From an uncultured Christensenella sp. (lineage in GTDB: Bacteria; Bacillota; Clostridia; Christensenellales; Borkfalkiaceae): a DNA stretch of 64,000 nt. The translations under genes were made by a program, and so were the position numbers. The notes beneath the pieces were generated by a model. The model ran no database searches, was not told where the DNA came from, and was given only the letters and a program-made list of their open reading frames with translations. The DNA is taken from assembly GCA_910586245.1 (NCBI GenBank), contig CAJUFY010000001.1, positions 1 to 64,000 of the forward strand, given 5' to 3'. Position 1 is the stretch's first letter, and each line of letters starts with the position of its first letter. Positions 16,411-25,574 of this stretch are shown one piece after another.

Positions 16411-18717
16411 TTATTTTCCGGTTTTCTTTTTGCCTTTGAGTTTGCTGAGGTCGACTTCTTCCACTTTCTTGTCGGAAGGTTTGACCACGAAGAGCACCAC
16501 GATCACGACGAGCAGAATCGCCGAAATCGAGAACAGAACGATGGAAATTACGTTGTTCTGCAACCACTGCGACTGACCGGGCGTATAGTCGAACGGGTTG
16601 CGCACTTCAATGACCTGATAGCCCTTCGTCACTTCGTTGGAAAGACGGGAGTCCGTTACCAGAAGTTCGACAAAGTAATATCCCGATTCCTGCGGATTGA
16701 AGGAAAGCGAGGAAGAGGAAGGTCTCCACTGATACGCGTTGTGCGATTCGTCCCACTCCTCGTCGTCTTCGTCGATCTCGTCGTCGTACTCTTTGATTTC
16801 GGTGAAGCAGTTCGCGTATTTTTCATCGGACATATACTTCGCCGCGTCGGTGACGAGCGTCTTGTAACTGGGTTCGGATTCGATCTTTTTCAGCTCGTCC
16901 ATATTCAGATGGTACAGACGGTATTCCTTTTCGATTCCGTCGAGCGAGATCACGTCGAACGAAGTAATCGAATAGCTCGTTTCGCGATAACCGAGCGACT
17001 GTTCGCCCGCTTCTTCGATCACAACGCCCGTATACTTCGCTTCGAACGTAAATTCGGGAATTCCTTCGATGTCCCAAACGTTCGAACTCGTGACCGTTAC
17101 GAGCTGACCGTCTTTATCGTAATACTGCATTCCGTTGCCCGCGGCGTCGGCTGCGAACACGCGGAATTTATACGAACCTTCTTTCTTGATTTCAAAACGC
17201 AGCGAATTGTAGTTGAGCGAAGTTTCCGTCGTCGGCGTCGCGCTGCCCGCTTCCTGAGACTGGTTATAGAAGGATACGGTAAATTTCAGATTTCTGTAAT
17301 CGGCGGTATTGCTGCCGATAAGACCGCGCAGCGAAGGCAGATAGAAATACGCCCCGTCGCCCGCGCTCACTTTTTCGTCCTCTGCAAGTTCCGTTACGGC
17401 TTGCTGATACGCCTCGACCGCGGCGTCGTACTGCGGATCTTTCACGTTCGTGCCGCCGTTCCCCTCTTCTTGCGCTTGAAGCGCGGAATAGAAAGGTCCT
17501 TTCTGATTGCGGTCTACTTTGATATAATCGAACGCGTCGTCCCCTGCGCCGATTTCGGCAAGCGCGTTCTCGTGCGCGTACCAGGTGAGGTATACGTATT
17601 CGTCCTTATTCGTGCCGTCGTCAAGACGAATCCGAATGGAAACGTAAATGATCTGATCGTCTTTATCGAGGTCGCCCGTGGGCATAAAATAGGTAGAAGT
17701 GGTGAGCGTTTTATAATCGCTGTCTTCCCCCTTCTTGTAATCGCCGTCAACCTTCTTCGCCATATAATACTGGCGGGTGGCGGAAACGCTGTCGTCGCAG
17801 ACGTCGATCGCCTGATAACTCAAACTAAAACGCTGACCGAGACGGAACGCATGCACCACTTCGTTGAGTACGAGTGCGGCAGGCTCGTTGTCGATGATAT
17901 TGCCGCCCGTAACGGCAACCGTGCCGTCCGCTTCCGCAGTTTCCGCCGCGGTGCCGTCCGTCACTTCGAGCATCTGACCGTTCAAACGGTTCATAAATAC
18001 TTTCTGTTTCGCGTCTTCCCGGGAAATTTCCGCCGAGAAGGTCATAGGCGTGCTGGGCGTCGTGCTGGCGGAAGAACGGTATTCGAGATAATTCCCGCCC
18101 ACGTTCACGAGTTTGCCGAACGGCGCGTTTGCTCCGTTGAGATATACGCCGAATTCGCCCGCGCTGCATTCCTTGTCGCTGAGCGAAAGATTGATCCATT
18201 CGTCGGGATCGACGGTCACCGAATTACCGGGTTCACGATCGCCGTTTTTCACGGCAACTTTCACGCTGTCGCCGTCTTTGGTGAATACGATCGCGTTGGT
18301 CGCTTTTCCTTCTTTGGTCACGTTTTCTTCCGCGCTTTCGAATTGAATCGTAAAGGTATCGAAATTGACGCCCGCGAACTTAAAGCTGAGTTCGAAGAAA
18401 CGGACTTGTCCCGGATTCACGCCGGAAGAAGCACCTTCCTCCGCCGCTTCATACCATTTCAAAGCAAGATTTCTGCGATAGAAAACGTTGCCTTCGTCCG
18501 AAAGAACGAACGTCGTATACGACTTGTCCGCTTCGGCATTTTCCTTATAAGTTTTTACGTCGCCGCCCGTGCCCTGCGCGAAAATCGTCGTAGGAGAATA
18601 AGACGCGGCGAAAGCGCGGCGGGAAGGTAAAAATCCCGCGAACGCGAATCCGCAAACGAGCGCAATCAGCGCAAGTACGGATAAAACCGTTATAAAACGC
18701 AATTTAACATTTTTCAT
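16411..18717 (-). CDS. Large exported, C-terminally membrane-anchored surface protein
   Basis: 768 residues of unknown family. The N-terminus has a signal peptide (hydrophobic stretch about residues 9-28, possible cut after RRAFA). The body is acidic and rich in Asp, Ser, Thr, Tyr and beta-type segments. The C-terminus has one membrane helix (VISIVLFSISAILLVVIVVL) followed by the basic tail KLKGKKKTGK, so the protein should face outward and be held in the membrane. The middle resembles Ig-like/PKD-like surface modules in texture, but I cannot name a domain. The GGAG site lies 9 nt before the ATG. It appears to be a single-gene unit. Confidence 0.7.
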   Translation of the reverse strand: MKNVKLRFITVLSVLALIALVCGFAFAGFLPSRRAFAASYSPTTIFAQGTGGDVKTYKENAEADKSYTTFVLSDEGNVFYRRNLALKWYEAAEEGASSGVNPGQVRFFELSFKFAGVNFDTFTIQFESAEENVTKEGKATNAIVFTKDGDSVKVAVKNGDREPGNSVTVDPDEWINLSLSDKECSAGEFGVYLNGANAPFGKLVNVGGNYLEYRSSASTTPSTPMTFSAEISREDAKQKVFMNRLNGQMLEVTDGTAAETAEADGTVAVTGGNIIDNEPAALVLNEVVHAFRLGQRFSLSYQAIDVCDDSVSATRQYYMAKKVDGDYKKGEDSDYKTLTTSTYFMPTGDLDKDDQIIYVSIRIRLDDGTNKDEYVYLTWYAHENALAEIGAGDDAFDYIKVDRNQKGPFYSALQAQEEGNGGTNVKDPQYDAAVEAYQQAVTELAEDEKVSAGDGAYFYLPSLRGLIGSNTADYRNLKFTVSFYNQSQEAGSATPTTETSLNYNSLRFEIKKEGSYKFRVFAADAAGNGMQYYDKDGQLVTVTSSNVWDIEGIPEFTFEAKYTGVVIEEAGEQSLGYRETSYSITSFDVISLDGIEKEYRLYHLNMDELKKIESEPSYKTLVTDAAKYMSDEKYANCFTEIKEYDDEIDEDDEEWDESHNAYQWRPSSSSLSFNPQESGYYFVELLVTDSRLSNEVTKGYQVIEVRNPFDYTPGQSQWLQNNVISIVLFSISAILLVVIVVLFVVKPSDKKVEEVDLSKLKGKKKTGK

Positions 18718-18837
18718 GAAATCTTGCTCCGTAAGGGCATAAGCCCCAAAATATCTTTTATATTTTACACAAAAAAAGAACTTCCGTCAAGCGGTAAACG
18801 CCGCTTTCGGGAAGAAAATAACGTTTTCGCCTAAAAT

Positions 18838-19545
18838 TCACACGGGAGTTACGACGGAAGAAACGTCGAACAGTTTCCAGGGAATTTCCTGCACGGGCGG
18901 TTCCGAAAGAAAACGCATCCTTTCGTGCGTGACGGGATGCGTAAACGCAAGCGAATACGCCCAGAGCGCAAGATTTCCCTTTTGCGCCCGCGCGCCGCCG
19001 TAACGCATGTCGCCGTACAGCGGATGCGTAATCCCCGCCATCTGCACGCGGATCTGGTGGCTTCTGCCCGTATGCAGTTTAACTTCGGCAAGCGAAAGAC
19101 CGCGCTGAGATGCGAGCACGCGGTAATCGAGCGAAGCGAGCCGCGCGCCGTCCGTCGCCTGCGTACAGAGATACACCATGTTGTTCACGGTGTTTTTTTT
19201 CAGCCAGTTCACGAGCTTCCCGCTCTCTTCCACGGGCGTACCGTTGAGCACGGCAAGATATTTCTTTTCGAAATCTCCCGTTTTCATCTGTTCGCAGAGT
19301 CTGCCCGCAGCCTTGCTCGTTTTCGCAAACACCATCACCCCGCCCGTAGGACGGTCTAACCGGTGCACGAGTCCTACGTACACGTTGCCCGGTTTATCGT
19401 ACTTGACGCGGAGATATTCCTTGATCTGATCGAGCAAATTGGAATCCCCGCTCTCGTCGGGACAGGACGCCACGTTCTGCGGTTTCAAAACCACGACGAT
19501 ATGATTGTCTTCGTATAAAACGGTAAGAGTTTCGTTATCTTTCAT
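18838..19545 (-). CDS. RluA-family pseudouridine synthase (second copy)
   Basis: 235 residues without an S4 domain. The catalytic block is VYVGLVHRLDRPTGGVMVFAK (catalytic Asp in HRLDRPTGG), and HTGRSHQIRVQMA and THPLYGDMRYG are also present. These are RluA-type motifs; substrate RNA is unknown. The ATG at 19545 lies inside the end of the upstream methyltransferase gene (11-bp overlap) behind GGGAGG, so the two rRNA/tRNA-modification genes are coupled. Confidence 0.88.
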   Translation of the reverse strand: MKDNETLTVLYEDNHIVVVLKPQNVASCPDESGDSNLLDQIKEYLRVKYDKPGNVYVGLVHRLDRPTGGVMVFAKTSKAAGRLCEQMKTGDFEKKYLAVLNGTPVEESGKLVNWLKKNTVNNMVYLCTQATDGARLASLDYRVLASQRGLSLAEVKLHTGRSHQIRVQMAGITHPLYGDMRYGGARAQKGNLALWAYSLAFTHPVTHERMRFLSEPPVQEIPWKLFDVSSVVTPV

Positions 19546-20398
19546 TCGTAAAAAGTCCTCCCGCGCCGCAGGGAAGGGGAATGCCCTCTTCCGTGGGAAG
19601 CCCCACTTCGTACGCTTCGATATTCCCCTTCCGCCCCGCAAGGCAAAGGGTTAAAAGATTTGACAGCACTGCGGGCTGCAGCCCCGTCGTGTAACTGTTG
19701 ATTAAAAAGAAAAGAGGATCGTCCGTTAAAAGAGAGGCGCAGAGTTTTACGAACGGATACAGCCCCGTTTCGATCTTCCACATTTCGCCGCCGGGGCCTC
19801 TGCCGTAAGAAGGCGGATCCATTACGACCGCGTCGTAACGGTTGCCGCGGCGAAGTTCCCGCTGCACGAATTTCATGCAGTCATCTACGATATAACGGAT
19901 TCCGCTTTCGATTCCCGAAAGCCTTGCGTTTTCGCCCGCGCGCTCCACCATGCCTTTCGCGGCGTCGACGTGCGTGACCTCCGCGCCCGCTTTGGCAAGC
20001 GCAACGCTCGCACCGCCCGTGTAAGCGAAAAGATTGAGTACTTTGATTTTGCGTCCCGCGTTCTTTACGAGCGCCGCCGTCCTGTCCCAGTTGACCGCCT
20101 GTTCGGGAAAAAGCCCCGTGTGTTTGAACCCCATCGGTTTGACTTTGAACGTTAAATCGCGGTAGCAAACGTTCCACTCGTCCGGAATTTTACGGCGGTA
20201 TTCCCACGCGCCGCCGCCCTTTTCGCTGCGGCGGTACACGGCGTCGATCCGCGGATCGGAAAACATATCGTAATTTGCGCCCCAGATCACCTGAGGATCG
20301 GGCCGAAGAAGGGTAATTTCGCCCCAGCGTTCAAGTTTATAACCGTCGCCCGTTGCAAGCACGGCGTAATCGGTCCATTTGTCGGTAAAGCGGATCAT
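19535..20398 (-). CDS. RlmI-like SAM-dependent methyltransferase
   Basis: 287 residues. The Rossmann SAM site is VLNLFAYTGGASVALAKAGAEVTHVD, and the catalytic/substrate loop is VVMDPPSYGRG, both typical of the RlmI/YccW-type 23S rRNA cytosine-5 methyltransferase group. The usual N-terminal PUA domain is missing, replaced by a short segment with RPDPQVIWGA, as in related bacterial enzymes of unknown target. The ATG at 20398 is 6 bp after TATAAT with no ribosome site, so the mRNA is probably leaderless. It overlaps the pseudouridine synthase gene downstream. Confidence 0.85.
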   Translation of the reverse strand: MIRFTDKWTDYAVLATGDGYKLERWGEITLLRPDPQVIWGANYDMFSDPRIDAVYRRSEKGGGAWEYRRKIPDEWNVCYRDLTFKVKPMGFKHTGLFPEQAVNWDRTAALVKNAGRKIKVLNLFAYTGGASVALAKAGAEVTHVDAAKGMVERAGENARLSGIESGIRYIVDDCMKFVQRELRRGNRYDAVVMDPPSYGRGPGGEMWKIETGLYPFVKLCASLLTDDPLFFLINSYTTGLQPAVLSNLLTLCLAGRKGNIEAYEVGLPTEEGIPLPCGAGGLFTNER

Positions 20399-20404
20399 AG
20401 GAAA

Positions 20405-20433
20405 ATTATAGTAAATCCTGCGTTTTTTGTAAA
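20405..20433 (-). promoter_or_regulatory. Methyltransferase promoter (leaderless type)
   Basis: Minus-strand TTTACA (20428-20433), 17 bp, TATAAT (20405-20410), then six bases, then the ATG. Confidence 0.8.
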
Positions 20434-20472
20434 GTAATTCGCCGCAAAGTTACAAAAAATCTGCGGCGCGGC

Positions 20473-22425
20473 TTATTTCTTGAACACCAGCACGCAGAAA
20501 CTGCGGGGCGCAAGCGTCAGCGTGCGCGCGCCGACGGGCGCAACGTCCGTCGGTACGATTTTTTCGGGCTCTTCCAACGTGTTATAGTCCGAAAGACCGC
20601 CCGCAAGCAAAATAATCCGCGTGAGCGATCCGAAGTCGTAATCGCCTTCCACTTCCGTTTCCGTTTCGGTATCGGATGCGTTCACGACTTTTACGTACGT
20701 GAATCCGTCCCGTTCCGTTGCGGAAACGTAAACGTCTTTTCCGTCCGCTTCCGCCTGCAACGCAAAGTCGCCCGTATACAGGCTGTACAGTTTCTGCACG
20801 TAATAACTTGCCGTTCCGTACGCGGATTTCCCGTCGAACCAGATCAGGTTGGGGCTCCACTGCGTATAGCCGAGCCGCGCGAACAGCGGCGCGTAGGATT
20901 TCATGACGACGACGTCGGCATTGCGTTCCATGCCGGTCATAAAGGCGGCTTCCGCGAGCGCGCCCTCCCAAACGTTCGCATGCGGCGAATTAAAGAGCGC
21001 GCAACCCGTGCCGGGCACGTGCGCGGCGTATTCGCCCGCATAAACGAGCGCTTCGCGCGGATATCGATCGTATACGCCGACGTTTTTGTACAGCCATTCA
21101 GGGGATACGTAAAAATGTTCGTCCGAACAATACACGAAATCGGGGTTGCGTTTTAAATTTTCGCGCGTCCACGCCCAGGCGCTCTTATGCGACGGCGTAT
21201 CGACCGTAGGCCCGACCGTGCCGATGATCTTGATTTCGGGATACCTTTCGTGAACGCGCTTTTCGAAGAGTTCGAAGCGTTTGTAGAATTCGTTGCCCTT
21301 CTGCGTTTTCGTCGTTTCCGTTTCCCACTGTTCGTTGCCGAGCCCCAGATATTCGAGATGAAAGGGTTCGGGATGCCCCATTTCCGCGCGCACCCTGCCC
21401 CAAAGCGTATTCACGCCGCCGTTTGCAAATTCGACCACGTCGAGCGCTTCCTGAATATACGTTTCCAGTTCCGCGTCTTCGAGCGGCACGCATTCGGTAG
21501 ACATATACTGGCAGGCGATCCCCAAACTGACGACGGGAAGCGGCTTTGCGCCGAGGTATTCGGCAAGACGGAAGTATTCGAAATATCCGATGCCGAGCGT
21601 CTGCCCGTAGTGCGCATACGGGGAACGGAAACCGTTTTCTTCGTTCGTGCCGTGTACCGCCCAACGGTTCCAGTTGTGTTTTCTGCGTTCCCTTTGCCCG
21701 ATGGAATATTTCCAGAGGTAGCGGTTTGCAAGATTATTTCCTTCAACCACGCACCCGCCCGGAAAGCGTAAGAAGCCCGGTTTCAGCTCCTTCATCAGCG
21801 TTACGAGATCGCGGCGGAACACGCCTAAAACGGCTTTTTCGGGCATCATGGAAAAACAGTCCAAATGCAATACGCCCGCTTTTTGCATGACGATGCAGAA
21901 GTCGGCGCGTTCTGCTTCCGCTTTGCTCTTTACACGGAACGCGTACTTGTGCCAGTTTCCGTCCGCTTTGATCTTCACTTTCTTTTCGAGAAGCGGAGCG
22001 CCGTCCTTGTAAACGCCTACTGTGACTCTGCCTTTATAATGATAGGAACGCGCGTAAAAAGAAATTTTGTATTCCGTCTTTGCGGAAAGGTAAATTCCGT
22101 CGTACGCTTTGTTCTTCATCCCCGCGCCCGCCTGCTGCGCCGTCAGCCGCATATAGTGCGGATTTTCGGGGAAGAGCGGACGATCCGTTTTTACCTTTAA
22201 AAGAGCGTCCGCGCCCGCGGGATAAACTTCCCAGCCGTAGCCGCCGTCGTCTTCTACGATATACTTGTCCCATTCGCCGTGCACGTTTTTTGCCTCGAAA
22301 TTTCTGTTTTCAAGCATTTCGGCGTAAAGACCGCCGTCAATTCCGTAATTGATATCTTCGATAAAGAGCCCGACGCCGCCGCTCTTTACGGGAATTTTAT
22401 TCTGTTGCGATAAAGTTATTTTCAT
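20473..22425 (-). CDS. GH51-type alpha-L-arabinofuranosidase
   Basis: 650 residues, no signal peptide, so cytoplasmic. N-terminal segments include VGLFIEDINYGIDGGLYAEMLENRNFE and a carbohydrate-binding-like beta domain. The GH51 barrel has FLRFPGGC, the acid/base GLGNEQW (E365) and the nucleophile VYAGEYAAH (E465). It should release terminal L-arabinofuranose from imported arabino-oligosaccharides. It is transcribed alone, with a GAGAGAGG ribosome site before ATG 22425. It may cooperate with the GH127-like enzyme at 50.8-52.7 kb. Confidence 0.92.
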   Translation of the reverse strand: MKITLSQQNKIPVKSGGVGLFIEDINYGIDGGLYAEMLENRNFEAKNVHGEWDKYIVEDDGGYGWEVYPAGADALLKVKTDRPLFPENPHYMRLTAQQAGAGMKNKAYDGIYLSAKTEYKISFYARSYHYKGRVTVGVYKDGAPLLEKKVKIKADGNWHKYAFRVKSKAEAERADFCIVMQKAGVLHLDCFSMMPEKAVLGVFRRDLVTLMKELKPGFLRFPGGCVVEGNNLANRYLWKYSIGQRERRKHNWNRWAVHGTNEENGFRSPYAHYGQTLGIGYFEYFRLAEYLGAKPLPVVSLGIACQYMSTECVPLEDAELETYIQEALDVVEFANGGVNTLWGRVRAEMGHPEPFHLEYLGLGNEQWETETTKTQKGNEFYKRFELFEKRVHERYPEIKIIGTVGPTVDTPSHKSAWAWTRENLKRNPDFVYCSDEHFYVSPEWLYKNVGVYDRYPREALVYAGEYAAHVPGTGCALFNSPHANVWEGALAEAAFMTGMERNADVVVMKSYAPLFARLGYTQWSPNLIWFDGKSAYGTASYYVQKLYSLYTGDFALQAEADGKDVYVSATERDGFTYVKVVNASDTETETEVEGDYDFGSLTRIILLAGGLSDYNTLEEPEKIVPTDVAPVGARTLTLAPRSFCVLVFKK

Positions 22426-22485
22426 GCCAAGCCTCTCTCAACCGTTTATCATTTATCCGTATTTTAAAGATAATTGCAGTATAAC

Positions 22486-22524
22486 ATAAAAATACCCGAA
22501 ATAAAAGCTGTTTCGGGTATTTTT
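22486..22524. terminator. Terminator of the Na/Pi cotransporter gene
   Basis: AAAAATACCCGAAA / TTTCGGGTATTTTT arms around a 9-base loop, 10 bp after the cotransporter stop codon. Its symmetric A/T flanks could work in both directions. Confidence 0.85.
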
Positions 22525-22533
22525 TGTCAGGAA

Positions 22534-24201
22534 TTATTCGATCGAATGCGCAATAAACGTGATATGGTCCGCCGCACGCTCGAGATTGCCCACGAGATTG
22601 ATGAATACGTTGGAATTTTCGGGCTGACACTTCCCTTCGTTCAGACGCAGAATATGCTGTTTGACGATGACGCGCTTCTGTTTATCGATCTCGTCTTCGA
22701 GCCGATCCACTTCCGAAAGACTGCGGAAATCTTTATACAGGAAGGTTGCGAGCGCAAGCACGTACAGATTTTTGATCTTCTCGTACATGTCTTTGGTCAT
22801 TTCGAGAAACTCGTCCGAAAATACGAGGTTATCGTTTACGTAATGGTTGGTATATTTGGTTACGTTGTCGGCAAGTTCGCCCACGCGCATGATGTCGTTG
22901 AGTACGTAATGCAGATTCGAAATGGTCTTTTCCTCTTCCATCACCAACGAACAAGCCGAAAGCCGCACTAAATATTCCACCATCTTTTTGTTTGCGGCAG
23001 CCAGCTCGGTATTGTGTTCCATGACCGATTCTTTGACCGAAACGTCTTTATTCAAGAACGCGTTTACCGAATCGGACAGCGTATCCATGGAAAAAGAGAA
23101 CAGTTTGCCCGTTTCCTGATAGATATGCCCGAGCGCGACGGAAGGCGTTCCGAGCAGCAATTCGATCTTTTCGTCCAGCTCGTCCACCAGCCCCGTCTTT
23201 TTTTCTGCGGGCGGAAGCTTCTTTTCCCGCACGATCAGATTCGCAAGTTTTACGAACATGGAAACGAACGGAAGGAAGATCGCCGTACATACCACGTTGA
23301 ACAGCGTGTGGAACGTCGCAATCTGAAATTCGGGGAATTGGGGGAACATGGCGACAAGCACGGTATCGGCAAACCCTTTCCAACAGAGCAAAAATACCGT
23401 AAAGATGACCGCACCGAACAGATTGAACAGAAAATGTATGACTGCGGCGCGTTTCGCGTTTGTGGAAGCGCCGAGCGAAGAAATGAGCGCCGTGACGCAC
23501 GTACCGATGTTCGAACCGATAATGATGTAAAATACCGCGTTTCCGCCGCCCCCGATCAACAACCCCTGCCCTACCATCGTAATGATGATCGCGGTGATCG
23601 CCGAAGACGACTGCACGAGCGCCGTCAATACGATTCCGATGAGAAGCAACAGGGCGGGATTTGAAATTTTTACGAGCAGTCCGGAAACCGCATTGTAAAG
23701 TTCGGAACCCTTTTCAAACGACATTGCGTCGGACATGAACGTAAGCCCCACGAAAATGAGCCCGAGTCCCGCCAGCGCGCTGCCGACCGATTTCACTTTT
23801 TCTTTTTTGGAAAACATGCCCATGAACACGCCAACGGCGGTCAGACACAGTACGAACGTCGTAACGGAAATCGAATTGAGCGATACGAGCCATGCGGTGA
23901 TCGTAGTTCCGACGTTTGCGCCCATAATGATTGCGGTCGCCTGGAACAGCGTCATGATCCCAGCGTTTACAAGCCCGACTACCATGATTGTCGTAAACGA
24001 AGAACTCTGTGCGATCAGCGTCACCCCCGTACCGATTCCCACCCCCGCGAACCTACTTTTTAAATTATTATTGAACATATTGCGGAGTTTTCCGTGAGCA
24101 AGACGGGTCATATTATCGGAAAGACTGGTCATCCCCATCAGGAACGCGCCGAGCCCCCCGAATATTTTCATGACGATTTCGATGTAATCCATTGTACCCA
24201 T
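22534..24201 (-). CDS. Na+/phosphate cotransporter with PhoU-like domain
   Basis: 555 residues. The membrane part holds two inverted Na_Pi_cotrans repeats, each with the substrate signature (TLIAQSSSFTTIMVVG and ALVQSSSAITAIIITMVGQG), plus GANVGTT and GSNIGTC. From about residue 340 to the end lies a soluble helical PhoU-like domain. Members move phosphate with sodium. The GAGGAG site is 14 nt before ATG 24201 and 23 nt before the next ATG, so I kept 24201 but am not certain. Confidence 0.9.
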   Translation of the reverse strand: MGTMDYIEIVMKIFGGLGAFLMGMTSLSDNMTRLAHGKLRNMFNNNLKSRFAGVGIGTGVTLIAQSSSFTTIMVVGLVNAGIMTLFQATAIIMGANVGTTITAWLVSLNSISVTTFVLCLTAVGVFMGMFSKKEKVKSVGSALAGLGLIFVGLTFMSDAMSFEKGSELYNAVSGLLVKISNPALLLLIGIVLTALVQSSSAITAIIITMVGQGLLIGGGGNAVFYIIIGSNIGTCVTALISSLGASTNAKRAAVIHFLFNLFGAVIFTVFLLCWKGFADTVLVAMFPQFPEFQIATFHTLFNVVCTAIFLPFVSMFVKLANLIVREKKLPPAEKKTGLVDELDEKIELLLGTPSVALGHIYQETGKLFSFSMDTLSDSVNAFLNKDVSVKESVMEHNTELAAANKKMVEYLVRLSACSLVMEEEKTISNLHYVLNDIMRVGELADNVTKYTNHYVNDNLVFSDEFLEMTKDMYEKIKNLYVLALATFLYKDFRSLSEVDRLEDEIDKQKRVIVKQHILRLNEGKCQPENSNVFINLVGNLERAADHITFIAHSIE

Positions 24202-24342
24202 AAAAAAAAGCGATTCTCCTCTGCCGTAACAGCACTGCGTTTTTATTATAGCAAATCCCGACGCATCTTGTCACTTATTTTTCATAAAATTGTTATAAAA
24301 ATATAATTACTGCGGAAAGTATCAATCAGGATTGAAAAACGC

Positions 24343-24371
24343 TTGCAATTACAAAACGCATTTGCTATAAT
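24343..24371 (+). promoter_or_regulatory. Promoter of tRNA-Pro(CGG)
   Basis: TTGCAA (24343-24348), 17 bp, extended -10 TGCTATAAT ending at 24371, 11 bp before the tRNA. Confidence 0.88.
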
Positions 24372-24382
24372 AGACAGCGCAT

Positions 24383-24459
24383 CGAGGAGTAGCGCAGCTT
24401 GGTAGCGCGCTTGGTTCGGGACCAAGAGGTCGCGTGTTCAAATCACGTCTCCTCGACCA
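24383..24459 (+). tRNA. tRNA-Pro (anticodon CGG), integration target
   Basis: Acceptor CGAGGAG/CTCCTCG with the C1-G72 pair typical of tRNA-Pro, encoded CCA, anticodon stem CTTGG/CCAAG and loop TTCGGGA, giving CGG. Its 3' half forms the left end of a 53-bp direct repeat, so the gene stays intact after integration of the element downstream. Confidence 0.93.
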
Positions 24460-24465
24460 AACAGC
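24413..24465 (+). repeat. attL: 53-bp core direct repeat in the tRNA-Pro 3' half
   Basis: Identical to 29054-29106, beginning GGTTCGGGACCAAGAGG and ending GACCAAACAGC. It covers the anticodon loop through the CCA end plus six bases beyond. Confidence 0.93.
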
Positions 24466-24515
24466 CGTTTTTCGTAAGATTTTAGCAGATTTCGGACGAA
24501 AAACGGCTTTTTCTT
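24463..24515 (+). terminator. Element-supplied terminator for tRNA-Pro
   Basis: AGCCGTTTTTCGT / ACGAAAAACGGCT, a perfect 13-bp stem followed by T runs. The left arm begins inside the last bases of the attachment core and continues into element DNA. Confidence 0.85.
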
Positions 24516-24567
24516 TTGCCGATTCTGCGGGATTCCCCCCGCCGAATCGGCATTTTTACATTTTTTT

Positions 24568-24586
24568 GGGTAGTAAATTGGGTAGT
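24568..24586 (+). repeat. Candidate left arm sites for integrase (two GGGTAGT)
   Basis: GGGTAGT occurs at 24568 and 24580, 12 bp apart, about 100 bp inside attL. The same pair with the same spacing and orientation lies at 28947-28965, about 90 bp inside attR. Confidence 0.55.
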
Positions 24587-24592
24587 AAATCG

Positions 24593-24652
24593 AGGTCAAG
24601 AAACGGTGCCAACGATCAGAGCCGACGCGCAGCGTCTGCGAACGTCGTCAAA
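24593..24652 (+). repeat. Dispersed element repeat, copy A
   Basis: About 60 bp related to 25970-26031 and 28774-28887. It shares the core AACGATCAGAGCCGACG and AGCGTCTGCGAACGT. It overlaps the last codon and stop of the integrase gene. Confidence 0.65.
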
Positions 24653-25574
24653 ATTTTAGTTTTTCGATCTCATCGCGCTGAAAGACTTCCGAAAAATGCG
24701 TGTAAACTCCTTCCGTCATGTCTTTTTTGTCGGTATGATCCGTCCAAACGTCTACAAGCGTTTTCGAAATCCCGCATTCCAAACTGCGGGAAACGAACGT
24801 ATGCCGCAAGTCATTGAGGTGGTGCGCGGGGCAAAGTTTCTTAAATGTCCCCGTGAGTACGTCATTTTTCACGGAAATTTCCTCTTCCGAAAGTGGGAGT
24901 AACGGACGGAGCACGGGCGCGATCGGAATTTTACGCCGCCGTTTCTTCTGCCCTTTTCGGCATTTCCCGCAAATTACGCTTACAAAATCGCCCTCGATCC
25001 GCAAGCTGTGTATCTCATCGCGCCGTATTCCCGTATACAGATAAACAAAATATTGCTTTCCGTACGGCGATTTTTCGCACGCCGCGAGAAATCCTGCAAC
25101 CTCTTTGAGCGAAAGCGCCGTCCCGTTCTCGCGTACGTGTTTCGGAATTTTTACGAATTGCATCGGATTTTCGGAAACAAACTTTTGCCCCACTGCCGCG
25201 CGGAATATCTCGCCGAGCAAAAATTTCACTGTTTCCGCCGTTCTTCCCTTTCCCTGCGCAAGCAAGCTGTTTAATAGCTCTTGGCATTTTGCAGGCGTTA
25301 CCTGCCGTAAAGTCAATCCGCCGAAGGTTGGATAAATATGTAATTCGGCGTTCCGGTGCTGTGTGTCATAGGTTGATTTCTCTACGTTTACCCGCTTTAC
25401 GTTCTCGAAATACCACTCCGCAAAATCTACAAAAAGTTGCTTTTTTTGGGTAGTGATTCCTTTCTGTCGCCGTTTACGCTTTTCACCCAGTCGCGAAAAC
25501 GGTCTAATACTGTGTTTTTGTCCTTGCAAGTAAATTGTATATCGTATCCGTCGCGACGGTATCTCACTTGCCAA
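24648..25574 (-). CDS. Tyrosine integrase, core-binding and catalytic part
   Basis: From about residue 47 the protein is a phage-type integrase: SAM-like domain FVDFAEWYFENVKRVNVEKSTYDT, then the catalytic domain with YTGIRRDEIHSL (Arg-I), LNDLRHTF (Arg-II box), DHTDKKDM and the nucleophile Tyr in GVYTHF. The usual HxLR histidine is Asn here. The first about 46 residues of this frame look meaningless; the true N-terminal arm-binding domain is in the other frame (25427-25840). The two frames meet at a run of seven A. A functional enzyme would need a -1 shift there, or the gene is inactivated. The integrase acts on the tRNA-Pro core sites. Confidence 0.82.
   Translation of the reverse strand: MASEIPSRRIRYTIYLQGQKHSIRPFSRLGEKRKRRQKGITTQKKQLFVDFAEWYFENVKRVNVEKSTYDTQHRNAELHIYPTFGGLTLRQVTPAKCQELLNSLLAQGKGRTAETVKFLLGEIFRAAVGQKFVSENPMQFVKIPKHVRENGTALSLKEVAGFLAACEKSPYGKQYFVYLYTGIRRDEIHSLRIEGDFVSVICGKCRKGQKKRRRKIPIAPVLRPLLPLSEEEISVKNDVLTGTFKKLCPAHHLNDLRHTFVSRSLECGISKTLVDVWTDHTDKKDMTEGVYTHFSEVFQRDEIEKLKF

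Noticed and set aside
16087..18630. An 847-codon open frame on the plus strand opposite the 768-aa surface protein
   Set aside because: Arg/Phe/His-rich with no domain, signal or ribosome site. The minus-strand frame has a signal peptide, anchor and terminator. The open frame is a by-product of codon bias.
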